Source: Jacaranda mimosifolia (taxonomy: Eukaryota; Streptophyta; Magnoliopsida; Lamiales; Bignoniaceae). Taken from it: DNA of 64,000 nucleotides. Under the pieces are notes generated by a model, which had not been told where the DNA came from, made no database searches, and was given only the letters and a program-made list of their open reading frames with translations. Positions within the stretch are counted from its first letter, which is position 1; each line of letters opens with the position of its first letter. The stretch spans positions 7,482,507 through 7,546,506 of the forward strand of contig CM032121.1 of the NCBI GenBank assembly GCA_018894105.1. Direction: 5' to 3'. A program made the translations under genes and the position numbers. Below, one piece after another: positions 58,701 through 64,000 of the stretch.

Positions 58701-61700
58701 TTGTTTCCCAATTATTGAAAGCATAAACATGTCCGCATTAATATGTTACATTTGGTGATCTAAAGTTAGTTTTTGATATAGATAATAATTCCCGGTAGTT
58801 GATACAATGTTTTGTGGAACCAAGTCCATTATCCACTGCAAAATTAGTTGTTCTTATCCCTTATGCTCAGTATCACCTCAAAAATCACTCTCTAGTATTA
58901 GTTGTTCTAACAAAAGATTTCCCTATTAACATTATGTATGTGTGTGTAAAACATGCTAATTATTGATAGATGTGCGACCGTTGTACAGTACCAATTAAAT
59001 GTTTTGTGAAATAGAACAGAAAGGAATAAATTCTTTTATCTAGCTCAATTGGGTGGTTGTTATATCTACTACCACATATCTGTATTTCGAAATTTTAGTT
59101 GGACACATTAACAGTAAAGTTGAAGTTTCACTCTTATTATTTTCCATTTCATTCTTCTTTTCACCTTTGTATATTAATTGGGTGAATGTGAAAGATGAAG
59201 TTGTGACATTGTTAATTTCGGTGGGGGGTTGGGGGGGAGGGAACTATTTGCTGTTGCTTTTTTAAGAAATAGGAACTCTACCTAGTTTATCTTATAAGAT
59301 ATGCTATAAGCAATTTCAATGGCAACAATTAAATTTTAATTGTATTTTTTGGATCCTAATAAACTTAATTTTTGTTTCTATTACATTTTCAAAGTTTAGT
59401 TGTTTTCATCTTCTTTTAAGAATACATGCCAAGTCAACCATGATAGTTAATTGAGGGGAGACAGAAAACATTTTTTTCGTAGTTCTTAGAATTTCGCCTT
59501 AACACATGCACCCTACTCAAGAAGGCATCAAAGTTTCATTTTCTGGTTTCTGTTGTTTGTAGGCTTCACAAGATCTAAGTAATGTGGGGCATCTGGCTGC
59601 ATTTTAACTATCTCCTTCTTTTATTGTTTCGAACTCTGCTTTTCCTTCCTTTCCTTTATTTTAGGTCTTCGATAATTGATCTGCCAGTTCTCTGGGGTAA
59701 TATCTATTGGCAACAAGAGAGTTGTCTGCCTATTTATTTTCAGATGCCTAATTGCAGTCCTCTAACCAAAAGCCTCCACGCACCAGAAAAAGGGAACAAA
59801 ATGATATCAAAACTTGAGTTTGCTCCTGAAACATATATTCAGTTCTTGACTCACTCAGAGATGGAGGCATGCAGTCCTCTTCTCCTAATCTTTGTCTATT
59901 ACTGTCATCATTGATGAAATTGTTTTGTTTCTTGAGCAGACAGGAGTGGCACTTGGAATTGAGGTTGATGATAAGATGCCGCAGCATGAGTACATAGAGT
60001 ATTTCGGCCCAGAATACACTCTTCATGTTGCTCCTAGTAACATGGAAAACAAAAACTCACAGAAAATGCTGGAAGAAATAAGAAGGGAGCTGCTTGATAA
60101 TCTCTCAAAACTCCAGCATGCTCCAAGTGTACAGTTCCAGGAGCGGCCACCTGATACTGAACTCCCAGAGGTTTGTTCTCATACCGTGGACTTATTCAGT
60201 TAGAAGAATCTATGTTTTTTCAACTTTATAACTTGTGTTTTATATTTAATGTTTGAACATGACTTTATCTGTTTCACCTTAATTCAGTGCAACTCTTACC
60301 AAGGGTGTTCTGTGAACTGTGTTGTGTCTCTGTAAAATCTTGACTGAATATTCAACTTCATTATCCTATTTATCTCAACTGTTATGAACTATGTTTTATC
60401 TTGTCCCTTCCCCCCCCCCCCTCCTTCAAACCCATGTCTTATTTCCTACTTTATTTGTTCTTCTGCATGAGCGAGAAGGTTCATTCCAAAACCTCAGAGA
60501 GAGTCTCAAGAATTTTGTAAAGTACAGTTGCTTGCTTCAATTTGTTTTGCATGGATGGAAGAAGATTTTGTTGCCCTTGACATGAAAATACAAGTGCATG
60601 TTTATATGGATCAGTAAATTAGAGTAGAAGGAAAAGAAAGAGAGGTGAGGAAGGAAGAGGGAGCTATACAGCGGGTATGGTGATTATTAGGAGAGAACAA
60701 GAAAAAGGTTGGGACAAAAGGATAGGTGGGGGGAGTAGGAATTTAACGAAATTAAACCAAGATAGATAAAGTAACTGTACAACATGAAGATGGGTTCCAG
60801 AAAAATGCTAAACTTGTTCTCCTAGTAACATAACCGCCACACAATGAGCACAATTTAAGCTTGCGGAAACTCAAATATAAATATTTTCTGAAAATGAAAA
60901 TAATGCTAATAAAAATCATAAAGTGCCAACTAAAGTAATAAAAAATCATGGTAGGGTGACTTGGATGATAATGTCGATGGCTACAGTAACATATATAATG
61001 TTGGTGTTTGTTTTTATTATTGTTTCATAATTGTGATAGATTTTCTTTTCAATGCATAACTTGATTCTTAATTGCATTAAAATTCTCTGTTATAATTTTG
61101 GTTTTATTTACCTTTTGCTCCATTCTATTCTGTAATGCCCTAGCCTTGTCAGCCATTGATGCCTTATTACTTCCACACCGATATGATTGGCTTAAAATTG
61201 GCTTAAGTTAACTAAAGTATCCAAGAGAATTGAGAGATTGGTGCTGCTGGTCCTTCTGCTACTCAGTACAATTTATATGGCACATATGAAAACTACTTAT
61301 TCCACTAGCGCCCTCTCTTTTTTGTTTCCTCATACATAGAACCAGCCAAATATGATTTATCGTATTTGTTAAATTTCTTTATTTTGTTCTTCCACGTAAT
61401 CTCCAATACTGGAGCATGACTTGTCACCAGAATACTGGAACAAATGATTTGTACATCTAAAAGAAGTAGCATATGTGGTGAAGTCAGTTCTCATAAATAC
61501 TTTGTGTGTAGGTGGATGAAGATGAAGATAATAAATATGAAAGAAAATTCCCTGATTCTGATGTCAACACTGATTATGAACGGTATAATTCTCTGCTCAA
61601 TACTTCTCTGAACTCTCCACTTGTTGTCGTTTAGCATACATCATTATTCATTAATTATTATATACACACAGCAAGTCTTCGCAGAGCAGGGTGAAGATGG

Positions 61701-62082
61701 AATTCGTTGAATCCAAGGCAAACAATAAGGTATCTCTTTCCATGAACTTTTAAAATAAGTGCAAAATGTATCAGTTTCATTGTTGTAATTAGGTATCTTC
61801 AGTCGAAATCTGAATGAGGTGCCTATTGTTAGTTACTTAAACTAATCTTAGTGACAATGATAATATCGTCTTTCCAATGATGGAAAGTAATAGTTATCTT
61901 CTTTTATTCTTCAGAACAATGAGGCTGTAGATCAGCTTGCCAGAGATGTGGAATCAACGGCCATAGATCAGGCTTTTACCTTAGCTGCAGAAGCAGATGA
62001 TATGCCACATGGTAAGGCTGAGGAGGACAACTCTAAGAACCCACATCATGAGCCTGCTGATATGGACCTAAATTCAGATTAG
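55746..62082 (+). CDS. HDA19: class I histone deacetylase HDA19 (RPD3/HDA1 type)
   Basis: Removes acetyl groups from histone lysines in nuclear corepressor complexes. Exons: 55746-56273, 58129-58569, 59940-60170, 61512-61582, 61672-61729, 61915-62082. They sum to 1497 nt (498 aa); Arabidopsis HDA19 is 501. The catalytic domain covers about 18-390. Numbered by an 8-residue offset from human HDAC1, the charge-relay histidines are H148 and H149, the zinc ligands D184, H186 and D272, and the transition-state tyrosine Y311 in GGGGYT. K39 and R278 match inositol-phosphate contact positions of HDAC1. The 98-residue tail is acidic and divergent, as usual in this group. The start MDTGGNSL is the HDA19 N-terminus, with G at -3 and +4. 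An acceptor five bases upstream shows a leader intron. Intron 1 (1855 bp) holds a MITE and a possible organelle insert. The gene looks intact. Confidence 0.96.
56490..57020. other. possible organelle-derived insert in HDA19 intron 1
   Basis: This block is less AT-rich than the surrounding intron and reads like plant mitochondrial spacer DNA (for example AAACCGGGGAAGCTCTTGAT, CGCTTCGGGAGAACTG). No organelle gene is recognised. The assignment rests on composition and style only. Confidence 0.25.
57047..57422 (+). mobile_element. MITE family 1, copy 3 (HDA19 intron 1)
   Basis: Shares AGCTTGTATTTGGATAGATT, TTGGAAAAGTAATG and GTTGTAGGTGGAGAGA-type blocks with 22490-22799. It ends AAAATGAAACCAAACAGACC. 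An expansion of (GAAAAT)n at about 57292-57329 makes it longer than copy 2. Confidence 0.8.
60402..60900. other. HDA19 intron 3 interior
   Basis: Within the 1.3-kb intron between 60170 and 61512 there is a poly-C run (60411-60421) and a purine-rich stretch at about 60620-60740. Nothing coding is seen. Confidence 0.4.
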
Positions 62083-64000
62083 CATGTATATAATCTTGGT
62101 TGGCCTGATTGTGCCCAGACTAAGTCTGGGTGCAATTCCTATATTACTGCACCTAAAATCTAAGTAAAAGAAATTTTCGGTGGTTTTCTATGCATATATT
62201 TGTGTAAAGGAAAGTGCAGCAGAATATAATTTTTCATATTTCATTTTTTCATGTTAAAATTCAAAAATAGTGGAAGTGTTTTTGGGAAAATGACAAATTT
62301 TGGAAAATCAAGAACAGAATCGTCCCTTGTGGCCATTAGCGAAAGGAGTCACATTCCATCTTGTGTGTGTGTGTAATAAAACGACAAAATATTATTGGAA
62401 TTTGAAAATCGACTCAAAGCAACTTTAGATATTGTCTTTGGCCTATTCCTTGGACTGAAATGAAATTTTATCTAAATTTATAAAAAAATATTATATTTAT
62501 GCTTGATTGATATTTGAGTATATGTGTAATGTGCACATTTTTTCATATACATATATTAGATACATAACAAATATTTACATAATACATAAGTAACTTATAA
62601 TGAATCGAGTTCGGTTGAATCTAATTTAAAAATTATAATATAGGACCAAGTTGAAGTTGATTTGAAAATTTAAAACTCGCCTTGAACCAGACAAATGCGA
62701 GGTGGATGTTAAAAAAATTTAGATACATGAAAATTAGGGTTAAATACATGTATGTGTATATATATATATATGTAATTTTTTTTTTCTTTTCTTCTTTTTA
62801 TACATCTATATAATTGAAAAGACCTATCCATTTACCACAACAAATTTTTCCACCATTAGGGTGTCACAGGAAAAATAGTAATATCATAAAAAATCTAATC
62901 AGCTTTCTATTTTGTAACCAAATGAGTTGTTTTCATATTTTACCGAACAAAATACTTTTATAATATCTGAAACTTAAAGTGGTGTAAATATAATGGTATA
63001 TATTGAAGGAAAAATCTAATGAAATGTTGATTAAAAAATTTATGTGTTAGGAAGAAAAAATTAATCATTTGAAGCAAAAATATTAGTTGCTCGTAGTTTT
63101 GTTTTACTAATCATTCTAAGTATATGGTACATAGACTTGCATTTGTTAAAGGATAAGTAATTTTTTTAGTGTTGTAGGACTAAAATATAAAAAATATAGG
63201 TGCTTGGAAAAATAAAGAGATTTAATTTTATATATAGAAGTAGTTAAAAAGTTTTTCCTATTTTTGATTTTTAATTCTTTTTTATACCATTACTTTTCTT
63301 TTCATCTTGAGGATGATAAGAGAGAATGTCGTCAAGGAGGAAGAGGTGTGGGACAAATTGGGCAGCGAGAGGAAGAGGAAGACATAGATGAGATGGTATT
63401 TGCATCTAAAACGGTTTATTTCTTAAGATAATAAAATTTAATTATAAATATAATTCAAAGATCTCCCTTCGACTATATACATATTATTGAGCACACCCCT
63501 CATATATAACTAGTAAGCATTACCAACATGTTCAAGGGCAAGATGGTCATTTAACAAACTCATAATCTAATTGCTTTTATGAATTTCATATTTGATGGCA
63601 AAATGTTCAATTTATGACTTATATCAGAAATTTTTAGTGAAAAAAAAAATTCAAAAGATATCCTTTTATATATATATATATATTGATAATTTAATTATTT
63701 TATTTGACTGTGCTTGAGTATAAAAAATTAAAAATTAAAACAACTCAAATGGACTTGGATAAAATAATCCCGCCATCACGTAAAAAATATTTTCATTCTT
63801 GTGCAGGGACATTGGATACTCAGAAAAAGTTGCAATCTAAATTACGTGTTAGTTTCAGCCATAGAAAGATCAAATCATTCTGCACATTGAACTTGTTGAA
63901 GGATTAAATAATCAAGATCTACCTCTACTGTCCATGATTCTGTAGATAGATGATTGGTCTATTTTGTTTTAAATTTTATGTTTCCACTCAAAGTCATGTC
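62083..64000. other. HDA19 3' flank
   Basis: A likely polyadenylation signal AATAAA lies at 62375-62380, about 290 bases after the stop. The rest is AT-rich with (TA)n tracts at about 62757-62771 and 63668-63682. A purine-rich patch at 63300-63400 and a 67-aa plus-strand frame at 63704-63907 resemble no known protein. Confidence 0.5.
62375..62380 (+). terminator. possible HDA19 polyadenylation signal
   Basis: AATAAA directly after a short (TG)n run in the 3' UTR, at a normal distance from the stop for a plant gene. Confidence 0.45.

Noticed and set aside
63704..63907. 67-aa plus-strand ORF at the right edge
   Set aside because: No recognised similarity and AT-rich flanks. It cannot be told from chance without a search.

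Overview
This window is nuclear DNA from a flowering plant, most likely a eudicot. It has long AT-rich spacers, GT-AG introns from under 100 bases to about 1.9 kb, short terminal-inverted-repeat elements and a large Ty3/gypsy retroelement. Three intact protein-coding genes could be fully spliced by hand. In all three the exon lengths add up to a clean reading frame with plant-like products.

Layout: (1) 1-1956: an orphan arginine/serine-rich exon on the minus strand, AT-rich DNA, a MITE, then a compact promoter with two G-boxes and an E2F-type site. (2) 1957-20067, plus: POLD1, catalytic subunit of DNA polymerase delta, 30 coding exons, 1082 aa. (3) 21011-25522, minus: an RGLG-type RING E3 ubiquitin ligase with a copine-like vWA domain, 11 coding exons, 458 aa. 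It is convergent with POLD1, the same neighbour pair as Arabidopsis At5g63960/At5g63970. (4) 25523-33884: RGLG leader and promoter, then accessory DNA: a MITE, satellites, a strong G-quadruplex motif, a broken RPA1-like gene (29527-31691) and a 1058-bp Mutator-like element with 183-bp inverted repeats and a perfect 9-bp target duplication. (5) 33885-45120: an 11.2-kb degenerate Ty3/gypsy element (minus orientation) of Tat-lineage character. It has two LTRs, a 5-bp target duplication and an extra antisense reading region between pol and the 3' LTR. (6) 45121-55745: spacer, probable HDA19 promoter and leader exon, copia-type LTR copies, an 819-bp hAT MITE with perfect 8-bp target duplication, reverse transcriptase scraps and another MITE. 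(7) 55746-62082, plus: HDA19/RPD3-type class I histone deacetylase, 6 coding exons, 498 aa. (8) 62083-64000: AT-rich 3' flank.

The three host genes act in the nucleus or in signalling: POLD1 copies DNA (lagging strand and repair), HDA19 deacetylates histones in repressor complexes, and RGLG is a probably myristoylated membrane-associated ubiquitin ligase. They are not an operon or a pathway cluster. The most distinctive observations are a candidate U12-type (minor spliceosome) intron and a GC-AG intron in POLD1, one MITE family present in or beside all three genes, exact boundaries for three elements, and the antisense reading region in the gypsy element. I found no convincing new biological system.
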